From Desulfocucumis sp964643075 (GTDB lineage Bacteria; Bacillota; Desulfotomaculia; Desulfotomaculales; Desulfocucumaceae), in contig CAZXQO010000011.1 of the NCBI GenBank assembly GCA_964643075.1, positions 1 to 64,000 on the forward strand: a DNA stretch of 64,000 nucleotides, in the 5' to 3' direction. Below, piece by piece: positions 25,489-33,587 of this stretch. The notes under the pieces were generated by a model. It saw only the letters and a program-made list of their open reading frames with translations, was not told the DNA's origin and made no database searches. Each line of letters starts with the position of its first letter. The stretch's first letter is position 1. Position numbers and translations under genes: made by a program.

Positions 25489-26772
25489 ATGTTTTTAAAA
25501 AGATTTTTTTTACATACAGCTATCTTCCCATACAGAGTAAAACTGAAAAATGGCCAGTCCGGCAAGTTGTTGCGCTTTTTCTGGACAATTGCTGTTATAG
25601 CATTTGCGATTTCAATGATACGTCAGCCCATGGCAGTATTTGACGGGGCTGTGATGGGATTAAAGGCCTGGTGGAACATTGTCTTCCCTTCACTTCTGCC
25701 ATTTTTTATCGCTTCTGAGCTGCTGATGAACTTCGGTGTGGTAAATTTTATGGGGGTATTACTGGAACCCGTAATGCGTCCGCTTTTTAATGTTCCGGGA
25801 GCAGGTTCCTTTGTAATGTGCATCGGTTACACCTCGGGATACCCCATCGGCTCGATGGTCACCGCAAAGCTGCGCTCCCGGGGTTTATGCACCAGGGTGG
25901 AGGCAGAGCGATTGATGTCCTTTACTAATAACTCCAGCCCTCTTTTCATGCTGGTGGCAGTATCGGTGGGAATGTTCGGCAGGCCGGAACTGGGTGTGGT
26001 TATAGCCGGAGCGCACTACCTGGCCAATCTTACCCTGGGCTTCGCACTGAGATTTTACGGGAGGGGAAGCAGGGAAAGTCTGCCCGGAGTAACGAAGAAC
26101 AACGGCAATATATTTTTTAGGGCATGCTCAGAAATGTTCGACGCCTGGCGGCGGGAAAACAGGCCTGCAGGAAAAATAATGGGTGATGCGGTAAAAAACG
26201 CCGTCACCAGCCTGCTGAACATAGGCGGCTTTATTATACTCTTTGCAGTGTTGATTAAACTGTTGACCATTTTGGATATCATCGGACTGCTGGCCGGAAT
26301 GCTGGGTAAAATACTGCTGCCATTGGGCTTCTCACCGGAATTGCTGCCGGCACTGGCCAGCGGTTTTTTTGAAATGACCATAGGATCTAAAATGGCCAGC
26401 ATGGCTGATGCCCCGCTGGTGCAGCAGGTAGCTGTGGTGGGCATGATCCTGGCCTGGAGCGGCCTTTCCGTGTTTGCCCAGGTGGCCAGCATGATCAGCG
26501 AAACAGATATTAGAATGACTCCATTTGTTATTACCAGGGTAGCCCATGCAGCACTGGCCGCTTTTTATACTTTTCTAATCTTTGAACCTGCCCAGAGCCT
26601 TCTAGCCGGTCATTCTTTACCAGCCATGGCCGGTCTTGAAAAGATGCAGCAAAAACCAGCGCTATTAGCCAATATTGAATTTTCCCTTTATATGCCAGTC
26701 CTGACCTTATCCACCCTGCTATTCCTCTATGCAGTTTATACTACTCTAAAAAAAATAAAAGCCCGCCTGTAG
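25489..26772 (+). CDS. ylbJ: sporulation integral membrane protein YlbJ
   Basis: A 427-residue polytopic membrane protein of the nucleoside-recognition (Gate) family, YlbJ branch, required for spore cortex formation in Bacillus. There are about eight hydrophobic segments. The first Gate repeat has WWNIVFPSLLPFFIASELL, followed by GYTSGYPIGSMV and FTNNSSPLFMLVAVSVGMFG. The ATG at 25489 lacks a strong ribosome site, so the start could lie further in, and the first 30 residues are not conserved-looking. A terminator-like hairpin follows. Confidence 0.88.
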   Translation: MFLKRFFLHTAIFPYRVKLKNGQSGKLLRFFWTIAVIAFAISMIRQPMAVFDGAVMGLKAWWNIVFPSLLPFFIASELLMNFGVVNFMGVLLEPVMRPLFNVPGAGSFVMCIGYTSGYPIGSMVTAKLRSRGLCTRVEAERLMSFTNNSSPLFMLVAVSVGMFGRPELGVVIAGAHYLANLTLGFALRFYGRGSRESLPGVTKNNGNIFFRACSEMFDAWRRENRPAGKIMGDAVKNAVTSLLNIGGFIILFAVLIKLLTILDIIGLLAGMLGKILLPLGFSPELLPALASGFFEMTIGSKMASMADAPLVQQVAVVGMILAWSGLSVFAQVASMISETDIRMTPFVITRVAHAALAAFYTFLIFEPAQSLLAGHSLPAMAGLEKMQQKPALLANIEFSLYMPVLTLSTLLFLYAVYTTLKKIKARL

Positions 26773-26913
26773 TGCCCAGCCTGCTGCCGGCGGGCTAACG
26801 CTTTTCTGGGTATCATTATTCTGCGGGGCTGAGCAGCCCGCCAGAGTATGTGTGCATAGCAGGATAAAAATAACCGCCCGCCTAATAATGACCTCCCCTA
26901 AAGCATTTTTCAT
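26746..26913 (-). CDS. candidate short lipoprotein, doubtful
   Basis: On the minus strand, opposite the end of ylbJ, a 55-codon frame begins with basic residues, a hydrophobic run (AVIFILLCTHTL) and a lipobox LAGC, followed by about 30 polar residues. This is the layout of a bacterial lipoprotein signal peptide. A GGGGAGG sequence lies inside the frame, with no ATG/GTG/TTG at the right distance after it. The last third overlaps the ylbJ terminator hairpin. It may be a decayed gene or chance. Confidence 0.3.
   Translation of the reverse strand: MKNALGEVIIRRAVIFILLCTHTLAGCSAPQNNDTQKSVSPPAAGWALQAGFYFF
26760..26796 (+). terminator. terminator-like hairpin after ylbJ
   Basis: AGCCCGCC pairs with GGCGGGCT across a 21-base loop that can also pair in part. 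The T tract is weak (CTTTTC). Confidence 0.55.
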
Positions 26914-26979
26914 ATGCCAGCTCGCCAAACGCCACCCAATATTTTGACTAATCATACCATAACCATGTCCATATTCGGG

Positions 26980-27011
26980 CTGATTATATCGAAACATTTT
27001 GATATAATCAG
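26980..27011. promoter_or_regulatory. 11-base-arm inverted repeat, operator-like
   Basis: CTGATTATATC ... GATATAATCAG, perfect arms ten bases apart. It lies in the 465-base region between ylbJ and the unknown genes at 27238 and has no T tract. An unidentified regulator could bind here. The remainder of this spacer shows only a small AACAGA/TCTGTT hairpin at 27168-27192. Confidence 0.4.
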
Positions 27012-27237
27012 TATAAGGTGTTCGTTAAAAACATTTCAATAGCCCACTAGCAGATGTCTTTTTAACCCTTAAAGAAGGATCTTTAGCTATCTGCTATTGT
27101 CAGTTAGGTGACAGACTAAAAAACTGCAACTGTTTACAATATATTTAAAGGAAATACCTGCGCTAAAACAGAATTTTAAAAAAACTCTGTTCATAAGTTT
27201 TTTTGTTGGTTATTAGCGATTCAGGAGGTAAAATACC

Positions 27238-27423
27238 ATGAGTTCAGCTATTCTTGCCACAGTCAGCCGACAGCGACTGGCCGGAATAATGGATATCGTC
27301 CGGGACTACCCCATAGCCGTTTTCCCTACCATGGAAGGTTCTAAGCTCCTGGAAATAAAGAGAGCATCGGACAATAAGTTGGAGGCCGAACCCATACCGG
27401 TGTATCTTTACGAGACCGGGTGA
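27238..27423 (+). CDS. unknown small protein, or N-terminal part of a TGA-interrupted gene
   Basis: A 61-residue reading frame with an excellent ribosome site (GGAGG eight bases before ATG 27238). The sequence has an N-terminal helix, then beta-like stretches (YPIAVFP, EPIPVYLYETG). It ends at TGA 27421, and the next gene (27439-27711) lies in the same frame 15 bases on without any other stop. Joined, they give a coherent 157-residue protein in which the TGA would fall in a turn between two strands. It may be a disrupted gene, two separate genes or a recoded TGA. No family was recognised. Confidence 0.5.
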   Translation: MSSAILATVSRQRLAGIMDIVRDYPIAVFPTMEGSKLLEIKRASDNKLEAEPIPVYLYETG

Positions 27424-27438
27424 CACAAGGACAGGAAG

Positions 27439-27711
27439 GTGCTGGCCGTGGGCCAGTTGGTCAATATCTGGACAGATCTGCCGGAAGATATCCCGGACAT
27501 GGAGACCCTTGCTGCTGCCTTTGCCAAGGTGTTCCTGTACAAATGGGAGAACGTTATGGTGGGCGCCGATTATCCTTTAGGCTGGCACCTGTATTGGGAA
27601 GGTTATTTATCCGTTGGGCGCTTAAGCCTGCTGACGGATGAAACGACTATAACGTCATTGAGGGCTAATCCCGGAGAAGTAACAAATTTTCATAATATCA
27701 CATTAACATAG
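27439..27711 (+). CDS. unknown small protein, or C-terminal part of a TGA-interrupted gene
   Basis: Up to 90 residues. If it is translated separately the best start is GTG 27448, eight bases after AGGAAGG; GTG 27439 overlaps that site. The protein is rich in Trp and Tyr (NIWTDLPEDIPD, LYKWENVMVG, GWHLYWEGYLSVG), which suggests a compact folded domain. A CTGGCC-GTG-GGCCAG hairpin covers 27442-27456, 18 bases after the upstream TGA. See the entry for 27238; function unknown. Confidence 0.5.
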   Translation: MLAVGQLVNIWTDLPEDIPDMETLAAAFAKVFLYKWENVMVGADYPLGWHLYWEGYLSVGRLSLLTDETTITSLRANPGEVTNFHNITLT

Positions 27712-27751
27712 TTACCCTTGCTGGACAAAATGATGAATTGGTGGTAAAGAT

Positions 27752-27991
27752 ATGTTATTAAACGATGACCTTTTAAATGAAATATTCGAAAAAGCCCGGC
27801 CGGTGGTGGAAAAAAAGTGTATAAACGGAAACATTGCACTAAGGGACGACAGGGAAAACATATTATCCACAATTCGATATCTATATCAGAATCATCTGGA
27901 CAATGGTTTCGATCCTGCCAGCACCCTAAATAAGGAAGCATTTCTCTTGGCATTGACTGTTCAGACCTGGTTCTCCATGTGCAATACATGA
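27752..27991 (+). CDS. unknown small protein
   Basis: A 79-residue, mostly helical and charged protein with two cysteines and a C-terminal hydrophobic stretch (FLLALTVQTWFSM). A TTGGTGG ribosome site lies seven bases before ATG 27752. It follows the two unknown frames at 27238-27711 on the same strand after 40 bases and is closed by a hairpin terminator at 28001, so the three probably form one small operon. No family recognised. Confidence 0.5.
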   Translation: MLLNDDLLNEIFEKARPVVEKKCINGNIALRDDRENILSTIRYLYQNHLDNGFDPASTLNKEAFLLALTVQTWFSMCNT

Positions 27992-28000
27992 TAGTCTAAT

Positions 28001-28023
28001 CAAAATGGCAGTTTGCCATTTTG
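28001..28023 (+). terminator. intrinsic terminator-like hairpin
   Basis: CAAAATGGCA-GTT-TGCCATTTTG, a perfect ten-base stem ten bases after the stop of the preceding gene. The T tract lies within the stem. Confidence 0.65.
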
Positions 28024-28205
28024 AACTATATTTCTTTCGGTGTTTATTTTTGTAATTTTCAGTGATATATTAGTTATGTACTTATGTGCAAATAACCGCT
28101 ATGCCTAGGAACAGTTTTTGGCGGAAGATGTGATCAATGTTTAATAACGACATTGCATTATATTTACACTAATATTAAAAACCTGAGACGAAAGAGGTTT
28201 GCATA

Positions 28206-28727
28206 GTGAAACTAACTGAGGAAGAAAAGCAGATTGCAGTTGAAGCCAGCCGGAAAGCTATTGAGTTGTTTGACCCAGGCAAGGGGAATCTGATCCCAAT
28301 TCTTCAACGCGTCCAGGGCGAACTGGGTTATGTTCCGCCGGAAGCTATGGAGGTTGTGGCCGGCTATCTGGATTTACCACCGGTGGAAGTGTACGGGGTG
28401 GTTACATTTTATAACCAGTTTCGCACAACCCCGCCCGGCAAACATCAGGTGAAAGTATGTATGGGCACAGCCTGCCATGTGAAGGGCGGCCACATTATAC
28501 TGGATTCCTGGGAAAGACGCCTTGGTATAAAGGTGGGTGAAACCACCGAAGACCGGGAATATAGCCTGGAAAGGGTAGCCTGCGTGGGCTGCTGCACCCT
28601 GGCCCCGGTCACTCTTTATGATGAAGAGGTAATCCCCAAAATTACCCCTACCAAGGTAGACGGACTGCTGTTCTCTCACCAGCTAGCCGATAAACAGCAG
28701 AAAGAAGGTGATGCCGGTGCAAAATGA
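28206..28727 (+). CDS. nuoE: NuoE/HydC-type 24-kDa [2Fe-2S] subunit
   Basis: A 173-residue thioredoxin-fold [2Fe-2S] protein of the complex-I 24-kDa family. The helical N-domain is followed by the four cluster cysteines, as CMGTACHVKGG near residue 81 and VACVGCC near 122. Such subunits pass electrons between NuoF-type flavoproteins and partner modules in NADH dehydrogenases, bifurcating [FeFe] hydrogenases and NAD-dependent formate dehydrogenases. GTG 28206 follows AAAGAGG by eight bases. The 3' end overlaps nuoF by 20 bases. Confidence 0.93.
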   Translation: MKLTEEEKQIAVEASRKAIELFDPGKGNLIPILQRVQGELGYVPPEAMEVVAGYLDLPPVEVYGVVTFYNQFRTTPPGKHQVKVCMGTACHVKGGHIILDSWERRLGIKVGETTEDREYSLERVACVGCCTLAPVTLYDEEVIPKITPTKVDGLLFSHQLADKQQKEGDAGAK

Positions 28728-30639
28728 TAACCACGCCGTTGCCTCTGCCCTGGAGAAAATAAAGATCTGTGCATCAACCAGCTGGCAGCCACTGCTAGAA
28801 AAACCGCTGATTATGGTGGGAGCGGCCACCTGCGGCCGTGCCGCCGGGGCGCTGGAAGTTAAAAAGGCAATTTTGGCTGAACTGGAGCGGCTGAATATAG
28901 ATGCCAATGTGCTGGAAGTGGGCTGTATGGGCCACTGCTATGCCGAACCCCTGGTGATAATTACCAGACCCGATTCGGGCTTTCCTCCCATATGCTACGG
29001 GTATGTGACGGAGGGCATTGCCTCCCGCCTGGTTCAGGACTATCTGGGCGAAGGCGACCCCTGTCTGGAGTATGCTCTGGCGGCAATGGAGGTAAATGAT
29101 TTCATACCTACCTTAGCTGATTTCCCCAGGGGGCTGATTGAAAAGAAAATTGTTATGGATTACTGCGGACTTATCGACCCGAAGAATATTGAGAACTATC
29201 TTGCCACCGGTGGATATAAAGCCCTGTGCAGCGCACTGCGGCAGACGCCTGAGAGTATAGTGCAAACAATGAAAGACTCAGGACTGCGCGGCAGGGGCGG
29301 CGCAGGGTTCCCCACCGGAGTCAAATGGGAGACCTGCCTGAAAGCTGATGCTAAAGAAAAATTTATTATCTGCAATGCTGATGAAGGAGACCCGGGTGCT
29401 TTCATGGACCGCACCATATTAGAGTCCAATCCGCACAAGATGCTCGAGGGTATGATCATAGCTGCCTATGCTGTTGGGGCTGCCAGGGGATACGTATACG
29501 TACGGGCCGAATACCCGCTGGCAGTGGAACGAATCAGGTTAGCGGTAAAGCAGGCCCGGGAATACAACCTGCTGGGCAAATCTATACTGGATTCCGGTTT
29601 TGATTTCGACATAGAAATCTTTCAGGGTTCCGGGGCATTCGTCTGCGGTGAAGAAACAGCCCTGATTGCCTCCATAGAGGGTGAACCAGGCATACCGCGC
29701 CACCGCCCGCCCTATCCGGCTATTGCCGGCCTCTGGGGCAAACCCACCATCATAGACAATGTAAAAACACTCTGCTATGTACCGCATATAATATCCAGGG
29801 GCGCCGAATGGTTTAAATCCACGGGCACCCCGGAAAGCCCCGGGACCGCTATTTTCGCCCTGGCCGGCAAAGTAGTTAACACGGGCCTGGCGGAAGTTCC
29901 CATGGGCACAACCCTGAGCCAGATGATCTACGACGTGGGTAGCGGTATCGCCGGGGGTAAAACCTTCAAGGCTGTGCAAATCGGGGGACCCTCCGGGGGC
30001 TGCCTGCCCGAGTCCGTGCTGGAAACCCCCATCGATTTTGACTCCCTGAATCGGGCCGGGGCCATCATGGGCTCCGGCGGTATGGTGGTGCTGGATCAGG
30101 ATGACTGCATGGTGGAAATAGCCAGGTATTTTCTGGATTTTACCCAGAAGGAATCATGCGGTAAATGTACCTTCTGCCGTCTGGGCACCAAACACATGCT
30201 GAATATACTGAAAAATATCACCAAGGGCAAAGGAGCGCCGGAAGATATTGAAAAGCTGCTGACCCTGGCCGAAGATATAAAGGCGGGCTCACTGTGCAAC
30301 CTGGGTAAGACTGCTCCCAACCCGGTACTGAGCACCATTAAATATTTCCGTGACGAATATGAGGCCCACATAAACGAAAAACGCTGCCCGTCCCTGATGT
30401 GCAAAGACTTGATCGCCTACTACATTTTGCCGGAAAAATGCGAACGTTCCTGCGACGCCTGCGTGGGCAGCTGCCCGGTCGAGGCGATATTTTCCGACGA
30501 GGACAGGATCAAGGTAATTAACCAGGATAAATGCGTAAAGTGCGACAGTTGTATGCTGGCCTGCCCGCCTCAGTATAAAGCTGTGATAAAATTATCGCCC
30601 CCTGAAGAGGTGGCCGCAAGGGAGAAGGGAAAAAAATGA
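28708..30639 (+). CDS. nuoF: NuoF/HydB-type NADH-oxidising flavoprotein with extra Fe-S domains
   Basis: A 643-residue protein in four parts. An N-terminal thioredoxin-like [2Fe-2S] domain (to about 110) carries CGRAAG and GCMGHC. The NADH/FMN-binding core includes GLRGRGGAGFPTGVKWE near 192 and CNADEGDPGAFMDR near 220. An SLBB segment leads to ESCGKCTFCRLGTKHM near 480, which binds a [4Fe-4S] cluster. A C-terminal 2x[4Fe-4S] ferredoxin has CDACVGSCP and CVKCDSCMLACP. This layout is that of HydB/HndC of bifurcating hydrogenases and of NAD-dependent formate dehydrogenases. The start may be GTG 28708, ATG 28711 or GTG 28717; the last has the best spacing to the AAGAAGG site. The catalytic partner is not encoded nearby. 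Confidence 0.94.
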   Translation: MMPVQNDNHAVASALEKIKICASTSWQPLLEKPLIMVGAATCGRAAGALEVKKAILAELERLNIDANVLEVGCMGHCYAEPLVIITRPDSGFPPICYGYVTEGIASRLVQDYLGEGDPCLEYALAAMEVNDFIPTLADFPRGLIEKKIVMDYCGLIDPKNIENYLATGGYKALCSALRQTPESIVQTMKDSGLRGRGGAGFPTGVKWETCLKADAKEKFIICNADEGDPGAFMDRTILESNPHKMLEGMIIAAYAVGAARGYVYVRAEYPLAVERIRLAVKQAREYNLLGKSILDSGFDFDIEIFQGSGAFVCGEETALIASIEGEPGIPRHRPPYPAIAGLWGKPTIIDNVKTLCYVPHIISRGAEWFKSTGTPESPGTAIFALAGKVVNTGLAEVPMGTTLSQMIYDVGSGIAGGKTFKAVQIGGPSGGCLPESVLETPIDFDSLNRAGAIMGSGGMVVLDQDDCMVEIARYFLDFTQKESCGKCTFCRLGTKHMLNILKNITKGKGAPEDIEKLLTLAEDIKAGSLCNLGKTAPNPVLSTIKYFRDEYEAHINEKRCPSLMCKDLIAYYILPEKCERSCDACVGSCPVEAIFSDEDRIKVINQDKCVKCDSCMLACPPQYKAVIKLSPPEEVAAREKGKK

Positions 30640-31283
30640 GCCAACAAATAACCTTTACCATCGACGGGAAGGAAATAACGGCGCAGCCTGGTGAAAAAGT
30701 TTTATGGGCTGCACTAGCCAATGATATTTACATCCCGCATCTCTGCGCCATTAAAGAAAACCATACCCCTTTTGCCTCCTGCCGGCTCTGCTTCGTGGAA
30801 ATCGAAGGCTACACGAGACCTGTTACCGCCTGCACCGAAACGGTACAGCCTGGTATGGCGGTTACTACCCGCAGCCCCAGGGTTGACCGGCTGGTACGCA
30901 CCGGCTTCGAGATGATTATGACCAATCACAGACTGGAGTGTAAAATATGCCCCGCAAACCACTCCTGTGAACTGCAAAGAATAGCCAAAAAGCGTGGTCT
31001 AAGCTTAAAACCGAGGGAACTGCCCCTGTTGGAGAAAAACCTGCCAGTGGATGCCTCTGCTCCCGGTATTTTATACGATCCCAACAAATGCGTACTCTGT
31101 GGCCGCTGCGTTTGGGTATGTAAAACACGGGGAGCGGGCATTCTTGGCTTCGCCCGGCGAGGCTTCGACCGGATGGTCACCACTTTCCGGGATGCTCCTC
31201 TGGCGGAAAGCAACTGCAATTACTGCGATGTTTGCGCCGGGGTCTGCCCGGTGGGTGCCCTGACCATTAAATGTATGAGCTAA
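30636..31283 (+). CDS. HoxU/NuoG-N-type iron-sulfur subunit
   Basis: A 215-residue protein equivalent to the N-terminal electron-transfer part of NuoG, HndD or formate dehydrogenase. A plant-type [2Fe-2S] domain has cysteines in CAIKENHTPFASCRLC and VTACTE. A His-Cys [4Fe-4S] segment follows (HRLECKICPANHSC), then a 2x[4Fe-4S] domain (CVLCGRCVWVC, CNYCDVCAGVCP). It stops where an H-cluster or molybdopterin domain would begin, so it is HoxU-like. It overlaps nuoF by four bases (ATGA). A complex of three proteins that takes electrons from NADH or ferredoxin is implied, but the partner enzyme is unknown. Confidence 0.88.
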   Translation: MSQQITFTIDGKEITAQPGEKVLWAALANDIYIPHLCAIKENHTPFASCRLCFVEIEGYTRPVTACTETVQPGMAVTTRSPRVDRLVRTGFEMIMTNHRLECKICPANHSCELQRIAKKRGLSLKPRELPLLEKNLPVDASAPGILYDPNKCVLCGRCVWVCKTRGAGILGFARRGFDRMVTTFRDAPLAESNCNYCDVCAGVCPVGALTIKCMS

Positions 31284-31337
31284 AGGTAATACACCGTATG
31301 TACAGATAGGATCAACTTCAATATATTTGAGGTATGT

Positions 31338-31982
31338 ATGAAGGAAATATTAAAACGCTTATCCGGTCGCAAGGCTAAAATATTGGGCGGAGAGGATTAT
31401 TTTATATCGGCAGTGACTCTCCCCATAATTAAGTGCGAACAAGGAGAGCAGATTCTCTTTGAAGTCCGCTCTGCCACCCTGAGCCGCCAGCCGGGCGAAA
31501 TCTGTTTTCCTGGAGGGAAAGTGGAAAGTGATGAAATAAACTGCCCACTGCACACCGCTTACAGGGAAACATGTGAAGAATTGGGAATTACTACAGATAA
31601 AATTGAGCTAATTGGTGAACTTGACGTTATGATTACACCTTATGGCGCTATAATATATCCTTACGTCTGCCTGCTGAAAACCGATTTGTTCTACCCCAAT
31701 CCCTCCGAGGTGGATAGAATATTCACGGTTCCGCTATCATTTTTTTTAAACAACTCCCCGAGGTTATATAAGGTGGATATAGGCACCAGGTACGACCCTA
31801 GCTTTGATTATGAGAAGGTGCCCGGTTACTATAAAAAGGGCTGGCAGAAGAGATGGGACATACCCATGTATGCTTATGAATATGAAAACTATTACATCTG
31901 GGGTTTTACTGCCAGAATAATTTTCAACTTTATTAAGCTGTGCTGGCCGGAAAACCCGGTGCACTTCCCCAACACCCGGTAA
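31338..31982 (+). CDS. Nudix hydrolase, CoA pyrophosphatase-like
   Basis: A 214-residue Nudix-family pyrophosphohydrolase. The sequence SRQPGEICFPGGKVE near residue 52 matches the CoA-type signature that precedes the Nudix box, which continues with AYRETCEELGI. Such enzymes cleave CoA to phosphopantetheine and 3',5'-ADP. The C-terminal 100 residues are longer and more aromatic than in the E. coli enzyme. ATG 31338 has a GAGG site. It stands alone behind the NuoEF genes; substrate from motif only. Confidence 0.82.
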   Translation: MKEILKRLSGRKAKILGGEDYFISAVTLPIIKCEQGEQILFEVRSATLSRQPGEICFPGGKVESDEINCPLHTAYRETCEELGITTDKIELIGELDVMITPYGAIIYPYVCLLKTDLFYPNPSEVDRIFTVPLSFFLNNSPRLYKVDIGTRYDPSFDYEKVPGYYKKGWQKRWDIPMYAYEYENYYIWGFTARIIFNFIKLCWPENPVHFPNTR

Positions 31983-32415
31983 TTAACCGTTAGACGGAGG
32001 TATGCCCGTAGCTACCGCAAATTTACAAGCCAGACCGGCAATTCCCCGTTATATTGAACTCTATAATAACAAGCAGCACACGATATTAATCGAATAAGGC
32101 AGTCACTGCTGAAGCAGTGGCTGCCTTATTCGATTCCCGGAGAATATAGATATTAAAAACAATTTTAAATTTCACTTCCACACTTTAACACCTCTGCCAC
32201 TTCCATGCTATTTCTTGGTCCGTTATACTTTTTGAAAAATATTTTGATTAATCCATAATTGTGAAGGATAAAATCAACTCATATAGAATTATAAGTCTAT
32301 GGAAAGGAGTGGTGTATTAATCCTATAACCAATTAATAACGATAATCCCTTGTAGGACTCTAGGCCTATAAGTAGAGTTTACATTTATTAATTAAAGTGA
32401 AGGAGAGGTTGTCCA
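31983..32415. other. 433-base gene-free stretch
   Basis: Holds the strong hairpin at 32091-32132 and a second weak ACTCTA/TAGAGT hairpin about 50 bases before the next gene. A possible promoter, TTGATT-17-GATAAA, lies near 32253. No coding sequence seen. Confidence 0.4.
32091..32132. terminator. bidirectional terminator-like hairpin
   Basis: CGAATAAGGCAG and CACTGC pair with GCAGTG and CTGCCTTATTCG around a four-base loop, giving a 19-pair stem with one mismatch. It probably ends the Nudix gene transcript. Confidence 0.7.
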
Positions 32416-32724
32416 GTGGGTTTTGAAGTTTATAAACCAAGGGGAGAAAGACAGGAGAAAGCACCAATAATATCTCTGTCCAAAACGTCAATTGTGTTCA
32501 ATAATGTGGCCAGGGAAAAATTGGATTGCAACAGGATCGAACTGGCTTATGACAGGGATAACGGCACTATAAGGGTAAAAGCGGTGGAAGAAGGCGGAAT
32601 GGAAATCAAAAAGACCAAGGTGTTTGGAAAAGGATTTTTCAATCAATTTGGTGTCAGCAAAAGAGGTAAATTTGAAGCCAGATTTGACAATAGTGAAAAA
32701 GCTCTGTATGCCGTAATCAAATAG
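32416..32724 (+). CDS. conserved-looking protein of unknown function
   Basis: A 102-residue basic protein. The sequence alternates beta strands (PIISLSKTSIVFN, CNRIELAYD, GTIRVKAVEE, KFEARFD, ALYAVIK), suggesting a small beta barrel or sandwich. The start is a GTG seven bases after GGAGAGG. A strong terminator follows directly, so it is monocistronic with a long leader. I recognise no family. Confidence 0.65.
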   Translation: MGFEVYKPRGERQEKAPIISLSKTSIVFNNVAREKLDCNRIELAYDRDNGTIRVKAVEEGGMEIKKTKVFGKGFFNQFGVSKRGKFEARFDNSEKALYAVIK

Positions 32725-32728
32725 TCTG

Positions 32729-32770
32729 AAAAAGATATCCGCAGAATATTAATGCGAATATCTTTTTTTA
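32729..32770 (+). terminator. intrinsic terminator
   Basis: AAAAAGATAT(C)CGC ... GCGAATATCTTTTTTT, with the T run inside and after the stem, five bases after the stop codon. Confidence 0.85.
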
Positions 32771-32819
32771 TAAACAAAATGGCGACTCATTATGCCGGAC
32801 CCCCAACATTATCTCGCTA

Positions 32820-32866
32820 ACAGCCTGTAAGACCCCATCTTCGAAGGTCGGGGATCAACAGGCTGT
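32820..32866. repeat. nested inverted repeat
   Basis: ACAGCCTGT ... ACAGGCTGT arms enclose CCCC ... GGGG and a TTCGAA centre. It lies directly before a family A repeat and has no T tract. Confidence 0.55.
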
Positions 32867-32880
32867 AAAGCTAAAAGTTA

Positions 32881-32930
32881 GGGGCATTCCTCTGACCCTA
32901 GATTCAGGCTCCAAAGAAAGGTGTGTCCCC
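32881..32930 (-). repeat. family A repeat, inverted copy
   Basis: On the minus strand GGGGACACACCTTTC ... TCAGAGGAATGCCCC, a single-unit copy about 30 bases upstream of the HD-GYP gene. Confidence 0.75.
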
Positions 32931-32963
32931 TTTCATTAACTATTCCAGCCAAGAGGTTACCGC

Positions 32964-33587
32964 ATGAGTTTAACTGAGGAGTTCATCTTAAGAGTTAATG
33001 ATCTGGCCGGGGAAGAACAAAGCCGGCTTATCAGCATGATATCTTCTACAGTAAATACATGGGATGTGCTAGTTGGTGAACATTCACTCAGAACAGCCCG
33101 GTATTCTTTTATGATTGGCAGGGAAATTGACCTTCCGGAGGAGGAGGCCAACCAACTTTACATTGCCTCACTGCTTCACGACTGCGGAAAGCTGGCAATC
33201 CCTCCGGAACTGCTACACAAACCTGGCAGCCTTAATGAAGAAGAATGGGCCATAATAAAACTGCATCCTCAAACAGGCGCGCAAATGGTCGGTCAGTTGG
33301 AGGCACTAAAGTGCCTCGCGCCAATAATATTTCACCATCACGAATTCTATAACGGCAGGGGATACCCCGGGGAAATATCTGGCGAGAACATCCCCTTTAT
33401 GGCGAGAATAATTACCGTGGCCGATGCTTATGAAGCTATGACCACGGACAGGCCATTTAGACGGGGTTTTTCCCACCGCGAAGCCGTAAGCCGATTAAAA
33501 CAGGGTAAAAAAAACCAGTTCGACCCGGATATAGTGGAATTTTTCCTAAAAGCTTTTAGGAGATTAGTTGGGGACATTCCTTCGTGA
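32964..33587 (+). CDS. HD-GYP domain protein, probable c-di-GMP phosphodiesterase
   Basis: A 207-residue stand-alone HD-GYP domain. The HD-GYP pattern is complete: LLHDCGKLAIPPELLHKPG near residue 70, KLHPQTGA, HHEFYNGRGYPGE near 127 and ADAYEAMTTDRPFR near 153. Such proteins hydrolyse cyclic di-GMP with a di- or tri-metal site. AAGAGG precedes ATG 32964. The last residues (VGDIPS) and the stop codon are encoded by a half copy of the family A repeat, so the original C-terminus has been replaced. Confidence 0.9.
   Translation: MSLTEEFILRVNDLAGEEQSRLISMISSTVNTWDVLVGEHSLRTARYSFMIGREIDLPEEEANQLYIASLLHDCGKLAIPPELLHKPGSLNEEEWAIIKLHPQTGAQMVGQLEALKCLAPIIFHHHEFYNGRGYPGEISGENIPFMARIITVADAYEAMTTDRPFRRGFSHREAVSRLKQGKKNQFDPDIVEFFLKAFRRLVGDIPS

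Noticed and set aside
30636..31283. Reading the third Nuo-type gene as a truncated hydrogenase or NuoG
   Set aside because: The stop lies at a natural domain border, and HoxU-type proteins of the same length are known, so truncation is not required.
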